DNA from: Paracoccaceae bacterium
GTDB taxonomy: Bacteria > Pseudomonadota > Alphaproteobacteria > Rhodobacterales > Rhodobacteraceae
Assembly: GCA_026706985.1 (NCBI GenBank)
Contig: JAPOXR010000049.1
Span: 1 to 64,000, forward strand
Length of the DNA stretch: 64,000 nucleotides
Reading direction: 5' to 3'
Position 1 is the stretch's first letter. Every line of letters begins with the position of its first letter. The translations under genes were made by a program, and so were the position numbers. Positions 31,260 to 40,806 of this stretch are shown here, piece after piece. The notes under the pieces were generated by a model, which saw only the letters and a program-made list of their open reading frames with translations, did no database searches and was not told the origin of the DNA.

Positions 31260-31284
31260 GGGCAGTAATGAGGTGGGTTGAGTC

Positions 31285-32769
31285 ATGTCACTCGAATCGA
31301 TTCATGTGCCAGCAAATAGATCGTTGGCTCCGAAAATTTGTGTCTTCGGTGTCGGGGGTGCCGGATGCAGTGCGGTCAAGACAATGATGTCTCAGGGTCT
31401 TACCGGGGTTGAGTTTGTTGTTGCGAATACAGATGCACAGATCCTGCAGGAACTTGAGGGCGCGACGAGAATACAATTGGGCCTGAATGTCACCCAGGGA
31501 CTTGGGGCCGGGGCGGATCCCAAAGTCGGCAAATTGGCGGCCGAGGAAAGCGCGGACCTGATCAGGGAACAGCTTGAAGGCGTTCACTTGACTTTTGTTA
31601 TGGCCGGCATGGGCGGAGGCACCGGAACCGGTGCCGCGCCGGTGGTTGCGAAAATCGCCTGCGAAATGGAAGTGCTCACTGTCGGTGTTGTAACCAAACC
31701 TTTCGGCTTTGAAGGCGAGCAGCGTATGTCGGTCGCACAGTCCGGGGTTCAGGAATTGCGCAACAATGTCCATACCAGTGTCGTGATTCCCAATCAGAAT
31801 CTGTTTCAGTTGACCAATGAACGGACACCATTGGACGATGCGTTCGGAATGGCGGATGATGTTCTGATCGAGGGTGTGAAGAGCATTACCGAACTGATCA
31901 TGCGGCCGGGCCGGATCAATCTGGACTTTGCCGATGTGCGCACCGTGCTGATGGAAATGGGTTCGTCGATGTTGGGAACGGGCGAGGGCGAAGGTGAGGA
32001 CCGGGCAAAGGTCGCTGCCAACCGGGCCATGTGCAACCGGTTGCTGGAAGACACCAAGCTCGAACATGCGAAAGCGGTTCTGATCAGCGTTACCGGCGGA
32101 GCCGACCAGGGCCTGTTTGATCTGCATGATGCTTCCGAGGAAGTCCGGAAAAATGTCGGTCCGAACACGCAGTTGATTGTGGGTTCGACGATTGATCCGG
32201 AATATCAAGGTCGGATCAAGGTTTCGCTCATTGCCTCCGGAATGGGGAGGGGAGCGGCCTCCTTCGACTTCCCCGTGGACGAGGCCGCCGGGTCAAGCAC
32301 CTGGATTTCGGATCATCAAGCCGAGGAGCAACCGGAGGAAGAGGAATTTCCGGAAGGTGACTTCCAGCCGCATAACGCCGCGTGGCCGCATGCCGAGGAT
32401 CAGCCCGAAATCGCTGAATCCTCAACGCCGGAAGTGGCCGACACAGAAGTTGACGTGCCACAGGATGTCGAGGAGGAGGCGGGTGCCAAATCCAATGGTC
32501 GTTGGAGCCGGGCCTTTGTCGCACCGAAGCTTTCGCCGAATGAGGCAAGCGGGGAATCATCCGCGCCATCACCTGCCGCACCGCGTTCGGGCAACCCGTT
32601 GGTCAGCGCCATCAGGCGCATGACATTCGGTTCAGACTCCAGGGAAAGCAACCTGACTGACAAAACCCGGGACCCGGCATTGCAGTCAAGGGTTGAGGCA
32701 CCGGAAGATCATCCTGACAGTGAGGAAGAGCGCCGGATTCCAGCATTTATGCGCCGGCAAGCCAACTGA
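31285..32769 (+). CDS. ftsZ: Cell division protein FtsZ
   Basis: CVFGVGGAGCSAVKTMMSQGLTGVEFVVANTDAQ, GMGGGTGTGAAPVVAK, C-terminal RIPAFMRRQAN peptide. Confidence 0.98.
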   Translation: MSLESIHVPANRSLAPKICVFGVGGAGCSAVKTMMSQGLTGVEFVVANTDAQILQELEGATRIQLGLNVTQGLGAGADPKVGKLAAEESADLIREQLEGVHLTFVMAGMGGGTGTGAAPVVAKIACEMEVLTVGVVTKPFGFEGEQRMSVAQSGVQELRNNVHTSVVIPNQNLFQLTNERTPLDDAFGMADDVLIEGVKSITELIMRPGRINLDFADVRTVLMEMGSSMLGTGEGEGEDRAKVAANRAMCNRLLEDTKLEHAKAVLISVTGGADQGLFDLHDASEEVRKNVGPNTQLIVGSTIDPEYQGRIKVSLIASGMGRGAASFDFPVDEAAGSSTWISDHQAEEQPEEEEFPEGDFQPHNAAWPHAEDQPEIAESSTPEVADTEVDVPQDVEEEAGAKSNGRWSRAFVAPKLSPNEASGESSAPSPAAPRSGNPLVSAIRRMTFGSDSRESNLTDKTRDPALQSRVEAPEDHPDSEEERRIPAFMRRQAN

Positions 32770-32793
32770 TTGCCGGAGGTGCCCTTCGGCAAT
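32769..32793 (+). terminator. Possible hairpin terminator after ftsZ
   Basis: ATTGCCG ... CGGCAAT inverted repeat directly at the ftsZ stop codon; no strong T-tract. Confidence 0.3.
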
Positions 32794-33238
32794 CGGGCTT
32801 CATTTATCATCTGCTCCGCAACGAAGGGCGGACAACCGGCAGGTTTTCAGGCAGTGCCTTGATACGGTTTCGAGAAGCACTTCGGAATTCAAAAACAGTG
32901 TGCTCAGGCGCGTACGTCGACGGGCGGATTCGACCTCAGGCATGTGGTTGTTGACGGCATGACCGCGCTGACCCGTCAGGAAGCGAATGGGATCAGGTGC
33001 GTGTTTGTCTACCCTCTACATTTAGTTAGAACGTTGCGCAAAGAGTAGCGCAGGCAAAAAAGAAACAGGAAAGCCGGCATATCGTTTCAAGCGATGGAAA
33101 ATGGGTTGCCCTCAATCCGTTCCAGCTTATCCACAGCCACCTTCTGGTTCCTTCCCGATTCTCAACGCGTATGGGGCGCATCGCCTTGCGCGGGGACAAC
33201 TGCCTTCGTAAGGGAAGCGGGTGCAGGAGAGAGTAGCG

Positions 33239-34753
33239 ATGAGCAAAAAAGCAGTTGAAGGCTCACTTGAACTCGAAATCACTGATTTTGGGCCTATCGC
33301 CCGGGCAAAGGTCGACCTGCGTCCGCTGACGGTGTTCGTCGGGCCAAGCAACACAGGTAAATCCTATCTGGCAATCCTGATATATGCGCTTCATCGATTT
33401 TTCGGGCAAGAAAATGACTATTTTTACCGGCGTTTACGTAATGCCATAGATCCGGAAGATCCGAAAATGAAGGACCTGTCCGATCAGAGCTTCAGGAATT
33501 TCCAAGAAATTGTGGACTCCATAGAAGATGTATCACCTGGTGATATTGGCAATGTCACACTAACCCCTGCATCTGCTGAAGCTCTCCGATCATTTCTTGA
33601 TAAGAATGCAGAAGCTCTGGCCAGCGAAATTGGGCGGTGCTTTGGCCTTGGCGAAACTCGTGCTCTTACCCGAAAGGGAAGGCCACATGCTCGTATCGCT
33701 ATGCGTCGACGAATGTCCAATGATTCGGAATTCGGGGAACATACGTTGACACTCGGACGCAAGACCGAATTCAAGACAGCAATTCCCTCAGGGATTCCAA
33801 TACCGTTCGACTACGAAACGAATACGTTTCCGAGGAGATATTTTCTCGAGCAATATAAAGGAACTGGCAGACGGAAAGTTACCAGCCGACAACGTCGCAT
33901 TTTGGAACGGGATATAATGTCGATTGTCAGCAGCCTGTTGATGCCTTCTGCGGTTGGTATTCTGCAATTGCCAGCGTTCTACCTGCCGGCGGATCGTACC
34001 GGCGTGATGCACGCGCACAATGTCGTGGTCAGTGCCTTGATTGCAAGTGCACCATCAGCCGGTTTTCGCCCGGCCGCCCGAACACCTATGCTTTCCGGGG
34101 TGCTGGCGGACTTTCTCGAACAGTTGGTCGGTATCGGCCTTCCCGAACCGTGGCAGCGAAAAACTCAATCGGATCTTGGTAAGAGAATAGAGGAGAGTGT
34201 ACTTAAAGGGTCAATCCGCATCGACCGTGCGGCGACCACTGATTACCCAAGCTTTGCTTACCGACCTATAGGTTGGAACGACGATTTAGCGCTGGCAAAC
34301 GCGTCGTCCATGGTTTCAGAACTTGCACCTGTGGTTTTGTATCTCCGTCATCTGGTCAAAACCGGCCACATTTTGATCGTAGAAGAGCCGGAATCACATC
34401 TCCATCCGGCGATGCAGGTCGAGTTTACCCGCCAGCTTGCTGCACTTGTCGATAGAGGAATTCACCTGATTGTCACCACCCATAGCGAGTGGCTGCTTGA
34501 AGAGCTGGCCAACATTGTACGACGTTCCGAACTCAACAAACATAAGCGCAGCGATTTTGTCAGCGACGTCGCACTTCGTCCTGAACAGGTTGGAGTATGG
34601 CTGTTCGAGCCCAAGTCACGACCGAAGGGATCGATCGTCAAAGAAATTCGACTGGATAGCACCGGAACGTATCCTACAGACTATGACGAAGTTGCTGAGG
34701 CACTGCATAACGATTGGGCCGAGATCACAAGTCAAATCGGGAATGGTTCGTGA
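33239..34753 (+). CDS. AAA/ABC-like (OLD-type) ATPase, accessory gene inserted between ftsZ and lpxC
   Basis: Walker A FVGPSNTGKSYLAILIYAL; signature-like LANASSMVSELAPVVLYLRHL; Walker B HILIVEEPESHLHPAMQVEF; VTTHSEWLLEEL H-loop. Confidence 0.88.
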   Translation: MSKKAVEGSLELEITDFGPIARAKVDLRPLTVFVGPSNTGKSYLAILIYALHRFFGQENDYFYRRLRNAIDPEDPKMKDLSDQSFRNFQEIVDSIEDVSPGDIGNVTLTPASAEALRSFLDKNAEALASEIGRCFGLGETRALTRKGRPHARIAMRRRMSNDSEFGEHTLTLGRKTEFKTAIPSGIPIPFDYETNTFPRRYFLEQYKGTGRRKVTSRQRRILERDIMSIVSSLLMPSAVGILQLPAFYLPADRTGVMHAHNVVVSALIASAPSAGFRPAARTPMLSGVLADFLEQLVGIGLPEPWQRKTQSDLGKRIEESVLKGSIRIDRAATTDYPSFAYRPIGWNDDLALANASSMVSELAPVVLYLRHLVKTGHILIVEEPESHLHPAMQVEFTRQLAALVDRGIHLIVTTHSEWLLEELANIVRRSELNKHKRSDFVSDVALRPEQVGVWLFEPKSRPKGSIVKEIRLDSTGTYPTDYDEVAEALHNDWAEITSQIGNGS

Positions 34754-35235
34754 CGGTTTTTTTGGACCGGGTTCGCAGCAAGTTGAATTGCAAATGTCTG
34801 GTCAAAAGCGGTTTGAACAAAAACGGGTGCAAGATCTCGATGGCGAATGCACCAAGTTTACGTTTGGTCGTTGACTTCGACAAACCGGGGTCACCGCTGC
34901 CCTCAAACTCGACACGCTGTGACTATCTCGTGATTGCTGAAGATGCGCGGGGTTCAGGTTTGATCATGCCGCTTGAATTGAAGCGGGGAAGTCTGGATGC
35001 GGGTCAAGTCATCAAGCAGTTACAAGCCGGGGCGCAGGCAGCAGAGGGACTCGTTCCCAAAGGCGGGTCCGTCAGTTTCCTCCCGGTCGTTGCCTCAGGG
35101 TCAATAAAGAAGCATGAACGCATTAGGCTGAGGAAAAGAGGCACAATCCGGTTTCGCGAGCATTATAAACCGGTCCGGCGTATTTCGTGTGGTGCACGAT
35201 TGGTCGATGCGGTTGATGCGATTAAGGAAAAGTGA
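34750..35235 (+). CDS. Hypothetical protein translationally coupled to the ATPase; possible PD-(D/E)xK-like nuclease core
   Basis: GTG start overlaps the ATPase stop (GTGA, 34750-34753); RCDYLVIAEDARGSGLIMPLELKRGSLDAGQVIKQLQAG fits D-(x)n-ExK followed by a helix. Confidence 0.72.
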   Translation: MTVFLDRVRSKLNCKCLVKSGLNKNGCKISMANAPSLRLVVDFDKPGSPLPSNSTRCDYLVIAEDARGSGLIMPLELKRGSLDAGQVIKQLQAGAQAAEGLVPKGGSVSFLPVVASGSIKKHERIRLRKRGTIRFREHYKPVRRISCGARLVDAVDAIKEK

Positions 35236-35491
35236 TTGTTGCACGTGTTGGGTTTATCTCGTCCGTCGGCCCTGTGGCTTGGATCGCATGGCTTATAGCG
35301 CATTACCTGACACACGAATTACTTTCCTTTGGAGCCGGTGGTGATTCAAGGTGTGTCGGGAGAGGTTTGCTGGAGCGTCCATCCCATCAATTTATTGCCC
35401 TGTACTGCAACATATTGTTTCAATTCTTAATTTGAACACAAGGTGGGCAATTGTTACGAGTTCGGGTGAGCAAAGTATCAGGCGTTTACTC

Positions 35492-36409
35492 GTGCAGACA
35501 ACAATCGCCGAATCGTTCAGATTGGCAGATCTGGCGCTTCACTCCGGGCAGGAGAGCAGCGTTACATTTTTCCCGGCACCGGTGAATACCGGGATCATTT
35601 TCAGGCGAACCGATGTTCTGGACGCCGATGCCATTATCCCCGCCCGGGTTGAATATGTCAGCGATGTGACGCTTTGCACTAAAGTCACGAATGCGGACGG
35701 CGTTTCCGTTTCAACCATTGAACATGCGTTGGCGGGGCTGGCCGCATGCGGTGTTCGTAATGCGGTTCTGGAAGTCAGCGGACCGGAATTGCCGGCTCTG
35801 GATGGCAGTGCATTGCCCTATGTCATAAAGATTCTGGAAGTCGGGGTGAAGCCGTTGGATATGCCGGTGAAGGTGATCAGGATATTGAAGCCGGTGAGTG
35901 TGGAATTTGATGGTGTGCGGGCTTCGCTTGAACCTTCAGAACAGGCGGAAATGGATTTCACCATCAATTTTCCGGAGCCGATCGGAAATCAGAACCGGTC
36001 AATGATTTTGGCAAATGGCTCGATCGCGCGGCATCTCTCAGACAGCCGGACATTCTGCATACGCTCGCAGATCGAATCTCTGCTCAGCAACGGATTCGGT
36101 CTCGGCGGCAACAATGAGAATGTGCTGGTGGCGGATTGCGAGAATAACCGCTTCCTCGGCGAGCCGCGGCATAAGGATGAATGCGTCCGCCACAAAATGC
36201 TGGATGCGGTGGGCGATCTGTCGCTTGCGGGCAGTCCCATCATCGGGAAATTCAGAGGATATCGCTCCGGGCACCAGACAACGGTGGCACTGCTGAGGCA
36301 ATTATTCGCCGAGGAGGGTGCCTTTGAGCTGTCGGATGCCGACAGCGATACAGCTGCCAGGCTCCCCGGCGCCGGTGTGCATATCCGGGATGTTCCCCCG
36401 GCTCATTAG
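35492..36409 (+). CDS. lpxC: UDP-3-O-acyl-N-acetylglucosamine deacetylase LpxC
   Basis: GIIFRRTDV, VSTIEHALAGLAACGVRNAVLEVSGPELPALDGSALPYV, DEFCVRHKMLDAVGDLSLAG-like segment (here DECVRHKMLDAVGDLSLAG), GHQTTVALLRQL; GTG start inferred. Confidence 0.94.
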   Translation: MQTTIAESFRLADLALHSGQESSVTFFPAPVNTGIIFRRTDVLDADAIIPARVEYVSDVTLCTKVTNADGVSVSTIEHALAGLAACGVRNAVLEVSGPELPALDGSALPYVIKILEVGVKPLDMPVKVIRILKPVSVEFDGVRASLEPSEQAEMDFTINFPEPIGNQNRSMILANGSIARHLSDSRTFCIRSQIESLLSNGFGLGGNNENVLVADCENNRFLGEPRHKDECVRHKMLDAVGDLSLAGSPIIGKFRGYRSGHQTTVALLRQLFAEEGAFELSDADSDTAARLPGAGVHIRDVPPAH

Positions 36410-36489
36410 CCGACAATTCTAAATCCGGTTGAAACCGGCTACCTCTTGGCGTTAGTCAGGTCTGGCTGATGTCAGTTTTCGTGATCAAT

Positions 36490-37347
36490 ATGCAGTGCAG
36501 AAATCAGAAATTCCTCGCAGCGTTCCGCCATGCGGTGCTGCCGGTCATTGCCGCTCTACTGCTGACGGCGTGTAGTCAGGACGAGGAAGATAGATTTGAA
36601 GGCATGTCGGCTGAGAGGATATTCCGCCAGGCGGAATCAACTTTCGGGAATGGGGACTTCGTTGAAGCTGCGGAAATCTACGAGGAAGTTGAACGGCTCT
36701 ACCCCTATTCGGACTGGTCACGCCGCGGAACGATCATGGCTGCCTATGCTTATGGTGAGGCCGGGGAATACGAAAAGAGTCGGTCGGCGGCGGAGCGGTT
36801 CCTGTCATCCTATCCGGGTGACGAAGACGCCGCCTATGCTCAGTATCTGGTGGGAATGAGTTATTTCAGGCAACTCGGCGCGCGCGGCCGCGACCAAGCC
36901 AACACCACAAAGGCGCTTGAAGGGTTGCAGCTGGTCATGGAGCAGTATCCGGAAAGCGACTATGCCGAATCCGCCGGGCTCAAATTCGACCTTGCCGTGA
37001 ATCATCTGGCTTCAAAGGAGATGGAAGTCGGTCGATATTATCTGAAGCGCGGCAACTTCACCGCAGCGATCAACAGATTTCAGTATGTCGTGGACAATTA
37101 CGGTACCACGGCGCAGGTCCCGGAAGCATTGCACCGGTTGGTGGAAGCCTATCTGTCACTGGGTCTGGTTGGCGAAGCGCGGGAAACCGCGATCGTTCTT
37201 GGCCATAATTTCGGAGCCAGTGACTGGTATGCCTCAACGCATCGGCTCTTCACCTCCCGGGGTCTGAAATTGCCGGAGACCGTGGATGGGGATGAAGGCC
37301 TGTTGAGGCAGTTCTACAGGAGAACGGTCAAAGGGGAATGGATCTAG
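36490..37347 (+). CDS. bamD: Outer membrane protein assembly factor BamD (ComL) lipoprotein
   Basis: Lipobox-like LLLTACSQ; SAERIFRQAESTFGNGDFVEAAEIYEEVERLYPYSDWSRRG tetratricopeptide pattern. Confidence 0.9.
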   Translation: MQCRNQKFLAAFRHAVLPVIAALLLTACSQDEEDRFEGMSAERIFRQAESTFGNGDFVEAAEIYEEVERLYPYSDWSRRGTIMAAYAYGEAGEYEKSRSAAERFLSSYPGDEDAAYAQYLVGMSYFRQLGARGRDQANTTKALEGLQLVMEQYPESDYAESAGLKFDLAVNHLASKEMEVGRYYLKRGNFTAAINRFQYVVDNYGTTAQVPEALHRLVEAYLSLGLVGEARETAIVLGHNFGASDWYASTHRLFTSRGLKLPETVDGDEGLLRQFYRRTVKGEWI

Positions 37348-37371
37348 CGGGGTCGCGTTGAGCGGAAGGGG

Positions 37372-39024
37372 ATGCTCGCCAGCCTTTCAATCCGCAACAT
37401 TCTCCTGATTCGGCGTCTGGATATTGAGTTCGCTGAGGGGCTGAATGTGCTCACCGGCGAAACCGGGGCCGGAAAGTCGATTTTGATGGATGCACTGGGA
37501 TACGTTCTCGGTGCGCGTGGATTCTCGGGTCTGGCGGATTCCAATAGCGGAACAAGTTCGGTTACCGCGGTCTTTCTGCTGTCGGAAGGGCATTCAGCAA
37601 AGCGCATTCTGCAGCGGCAGGGAATCGATGCGGCAGAGGAGCTGCAATTGCGGCGGACGCTTTCGCCCGGTGGCCGCACCGCATGTTTTGTGAATGACCA
37701 AAGGTGCACGACGGATTTTCTGAAGACTCTGGCCGCGGCATTGGTCGAGATTCACGGTCAGGAGGCGGGCCGGACCCAGCTTTCACCCGCCGGACAAAGG
37801 GAACTGCTCGACAATTATGGTGATGGCGCTGCGGCCGTTTCCGCCACCCGCACGGTCTGGCGTAAACTCCAGTCATCCCGCGATGCCATGCGCGAACTGC
37901 AGGCAGGCCGTGCCGAGAATGAAAAGGAAATCGAATACGCAACGCATGCGTTGCAGGAACTGATCGGAATCAATGCCGAAGAGGGAGAAGCGGAGGCTCT
38001 TGCCGAACGGCGGCAGCAATTGAATTCATTTCTGCGCAACCGCGAGGAATTGGAGCATGCCTGCCAATCAATCGGTCCTTCCGGTGCAGAGGGTCTGGCA
38101 GCCCAGGCGATCCGGACTCTCGAGCGCGCGAATGCCGTCGACTCGGATCGGATTCAAGAGGCTTCGGAAGCAATTGACCGTGCTATGCTGGAGTTGAATG
38201 AAGCTTTTCGATTGCTTGACCAAATCCGATCCCGGTTTGAATCCGATCCGCATGAAATCGAAAGGGTGGAGGAAAGGCTGCATACCATTCGTTGGTTGGC
38301 ACGGAAATATTCCGGCGATGCCGACCGGTTGCCGGAATTGGTTACGGAATTTGAGAACCGGTTGCGGCAGCTTCGCGGCGTGCTGGCAGGTTCAGAAGAG
38401 TTGGAGCGGCAGATCAGGTCGCTGCAGACGGAATATGACGCTTTGGCCGCCAACCTGTCCGGGATGCGGAAATCGTCGGCCGAAAAGCTGGACCGGGAGG
38501 TCAATGCGGAACTGCCACCGCTGAAGCTCGGACATGCGCGTTTCCATACCGAAATCGCCTTTGTATCACCGGCTCCGGAGGGTTGGGATTCGGTGACATT
38601 TACGGCAGCGACGAATCCGTCGACGCCGGCCGGGCCCATTCACCGGATTGCTTCAGGTGGCGAGTATTCACGATTCATGCTGGCACTCAGGCTGTGCCTG
38701 GCAACGCGGAACGCGCATGCGAGCATGGTCTTTGACGAAATCGACAGGGGCATCGGCGGTGCCACGGCAGCGGCGGTCGGGGCACGGCTGAAACAGCTCG
38801 GGAAGCGGGCGCAGCTATTGGTGGTGACCCATTCACCGCAGGTAGCAGCCTCCGGTGCCAGCCACTGGAGAATTGACAAGCAACTCCATGACGGCGTCGC
38901 GGAATCCCGGGCGGTCCGGATCGAGGGCGAAAGCCGTATCGAGGAAATCGCCCGGATGCTTGCCGGTGCCGAAATCACCGCGGAAGCCCAGGCAGCGGCA
39001 ATCGCCTTACTTGAGGGTGCTTGA
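37372..39024 (+). CDS. recN: DNA repair protein RecN
   Basis: MLASLSIRNILLIRRLDIEFAEGLNVLTGETGAGKSILMDALGYVLGAR; MVFDEIDRGIGGATAAAVGARLKQL. Confidence 0.96.
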   Translation: MLASLSIRNILLIRRLDIEFAEGLNVLTGETGAGKSILMDALGYVLGARGFSGLADSNSGTSSVTAVFLLSEGHSAKRILQRQGIDAAEELQLRRTLSPGGRTACFVNDQRCTTDFLKTLAAALVEIHGQEAGRTQLSPAGQRELLDNYGDGAAAVSATRTVWRKLQSSRDAMRELQAGRAENEKEIEYATHALQELIGINAEEGEAEALAERRQQLNSFLRNREELEHACQSIGPSGAEGLAAQAIRTLERANAVDSDRIQEASEAIDRAMLELNEAFRLLDQIRSRFESDPHEIERVEERLHTIRWLARKYSGDADRLPELVTEFENRLRQLRGVLAGSEELERQIRSLQTEYDALAANLSGMRKSSAEKLDREVNAELPPLKLGHARFHTEIAFVSPAPEGWDSVTFTAATNPSTPAGPIHRIASGGEYSRFMLALRLCLATRNAHASMVFDEIDRGIGGATAAAVGARLKQLGKRAQLLVVTHSPQVAASGASHWRIDKQLHDGVAESRAVRIEGESRIEEIARMLAGAEITAEAQAAAIALLEGA

Positions 39025-40806
39025 ACCTAATGGAAGCGGCGCACAGGCAGCACTCAGCCACGCCCGTGCAGGCGGGGTGCATTGGGGCGCAAGCGTTTCC
39101 CGGACCCGCCGATGATAAACGTTCAACCAGGATTTTTCATCGGTGCTGAGCATCTCCGGATTGATCAGGCGGTGATCAAACGGCACCAGTGTCAAAGTTC
39201 TGAATTCCAGATATCCGGTTTCGAGTAAGCTGGATTGCGTGACCAGCACCAGATTTTCCAACCGGATTCCGAATTTGCCCGGGGCATAAAAACCCGGTTC
39301 AATCGACAGAATCATGCCCGGCTTCAGTGTTGCCTCCGAGCGGCCGGAAATTCCCGCCGGACCTTCATGCACATCCAGGTAATGCCCGACCCCGTGGCCT
39401 GTTCCGTGACCGAAATCATGCCCCGACCGCCAGAGGAATTGGCGTGCGATCGGATCCAGCACCCGTCCTGTCGCCGTGGCTGGCCAGCGGAGCGTTGAGA
39501 GCGCGATCAAGCCGCGCAGAACCTCGGTATAGCGCTCGCGGATTTCGGCGCGGGGTGTGGAAAATCCAACTGTGCGGGTCACATCGGTGGTGCCGTCGAG
39601 ATACTGCCCTCCGGAATCAACCAGATAGTTTTCGTTTTTCCGTAATTGTCGGTTTGTCGAGTGCGTGACCCGGTAATGGATGATGGCGGCGTTCGGCCCC
39701 GAGGCCGAAATGGTGTCAAAACTGAGATCCCGGAACAGCTCTGACTTTGCACGCAGCCGTTCCAACTCCATTGCCGCACCGATTTCCGAGACCGGGCCCG
39801 TTGCGACGCGATTCTGGAGCCAGGCCAGAAATTCAGCCATGGCCACCCCGTCCCGGATATGTGCCGCTTCCATGCCCTTGATTTCGGCCGGGTGTTTGAC
39901 CGATTTGGCGGCAGCGACCGGGTCCGGTCTGAAGACGATGTCAATGCCGGCCTGTCGCAGGCTGCGCACCAATTGATGCGGCACCGACGGGTCGATGAGC
40001 ACGGAGCCGCTGAGATTTCCAGTCCGGGTGAGGAAATTCTCCAGCGGATACAGGCGTATCCCGCTTTGCAGCCACTCGGGTCGCTGCGGCTCGGGCAGCC
40101 GTGCGAATAGCGCCACTTCGGATTCGCGGTTGAGTATGGCGAAGGCGCGTTTGACAGGATTGCGCGCAATATCAGATGCGCGGATATTGAGAAGCCAGGC
40201 GATGCTGTTGCAATTTGTCAAAATCATCGCTTCTGCGCCCGAATGGGCCAATGTTTCGGCAATCCGGCTGATGCGGGCTCCGCGTGGTTCACCGGAATAG
40301 GTCGCCGGGTAATCAATCAACTGGCTGTCCGGAGGAGCCGGTTGATCCTGCCAGACAGAGTCAATCAAATTGTCGGTGCATTTGATATTTATGCCGGGAG
40401 TGCCGTTCCGCAGCCGCTCGACTTCGCTATCGGCATGCAACCATGCATCGATGCCGAGCGAAGCGTCTGTCGGCAGATGTTCCGACAGCCATTTCGTGAT
40501 GGACCCGGTCTCTGCCCGATGAATTTCAAACAGCGATTGATCAATCTGCAGGCCGGCCTGGCTGGTATAGCGGCCGTCGACAAACAGTGCCGCCCGTGCC
40601 TTGGAAACGATACACAGACCGGCAGACCCGGAAAATCCGGTCAACCATTCGAGGCGCCGGTCGCAGGCGGGAAGAGGTGAACAACCATAGGCGTCGGCAA
40701 CCGGGACCATGAAGGCATCAATGCCGTGCCGCCGCATTTGTCGGCGCAGCATCGCCAGCCGCCCGGCACGCCCTACCGGTTCGGGATCAGAAAAATCCTG
40801 CGGCAT
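39007..40806 (-). CDS. Aminopeptidase P family (M24B) metallopeptidase
   Basis: LVDSGGQYLDGTTDVTRTVGF, HDFGHGTGHGVGHYLDVHEGPAGIS, GMILSIEPGFYAPGKFGIRLENLV. Confidence 0.94.
   Translation of the reverse strand: MPQDFSDPEPVGRAGRLAMLRRQMRRHGIDAFMVPVADAYGCSPLPACDRRLEWLTGFSGSAGLCIVSKARAALFVDGRYTSQAGLQIDQSLFEIHRAETGSITKWLSEHLPTDASLGIDAWLHADSEVERLRNGTPGINIKCTDNLIDSVWQDQPAPPDSQLIDYPATYSGEPRGARISRIAETLAHSGAEAMILTNCNSIAWLLNIRASDIARNPVKRAFAILNRESEVALFARLPEPQRPEWLQSGIRLYPLENFLTRTGNLSGSVLIDPSVPHQLVRSLRQAGIDIVFRPDPVAAAKSVKHPAEIKGMEAAHIRDGVAMAEFLAWLQNRVATGPVSEIGAAMELERLRAKSELFRDLSFDTISASGPNAAIIHYRVTHSTNRQLRKNENYLVDSGGQYLDGTTDVTRTVGFSTPRAEIRERYTEVLRGLIALSTLRWPATATGRVLDPIARQFLWRSGHDFGHGTGHGVGHYLDVHEGPAGISGRSEATLKPGMILSIEPGFYAPGKFGIRLENLVLVTQSSLLETGYLEFRTLTLVPFDHRLINPEMLSTDEKSWLNVYHRRVRETLAPQCTPPARAWLSAACAPLPLGSSTLK

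Noticed and set aside
32693-32962. 89-aa ORF overlapping the ftsZ 3' end
   Set aside because: Mostly out-of-frame ftsZ sequence; no domain support
33127-33135. Consensus DnaA box TTATCCACA upstream of the accessory ATPase
   Set aside because: A single 9-mer match; no cluster of boxes, DUE or origin-type neighbourhood
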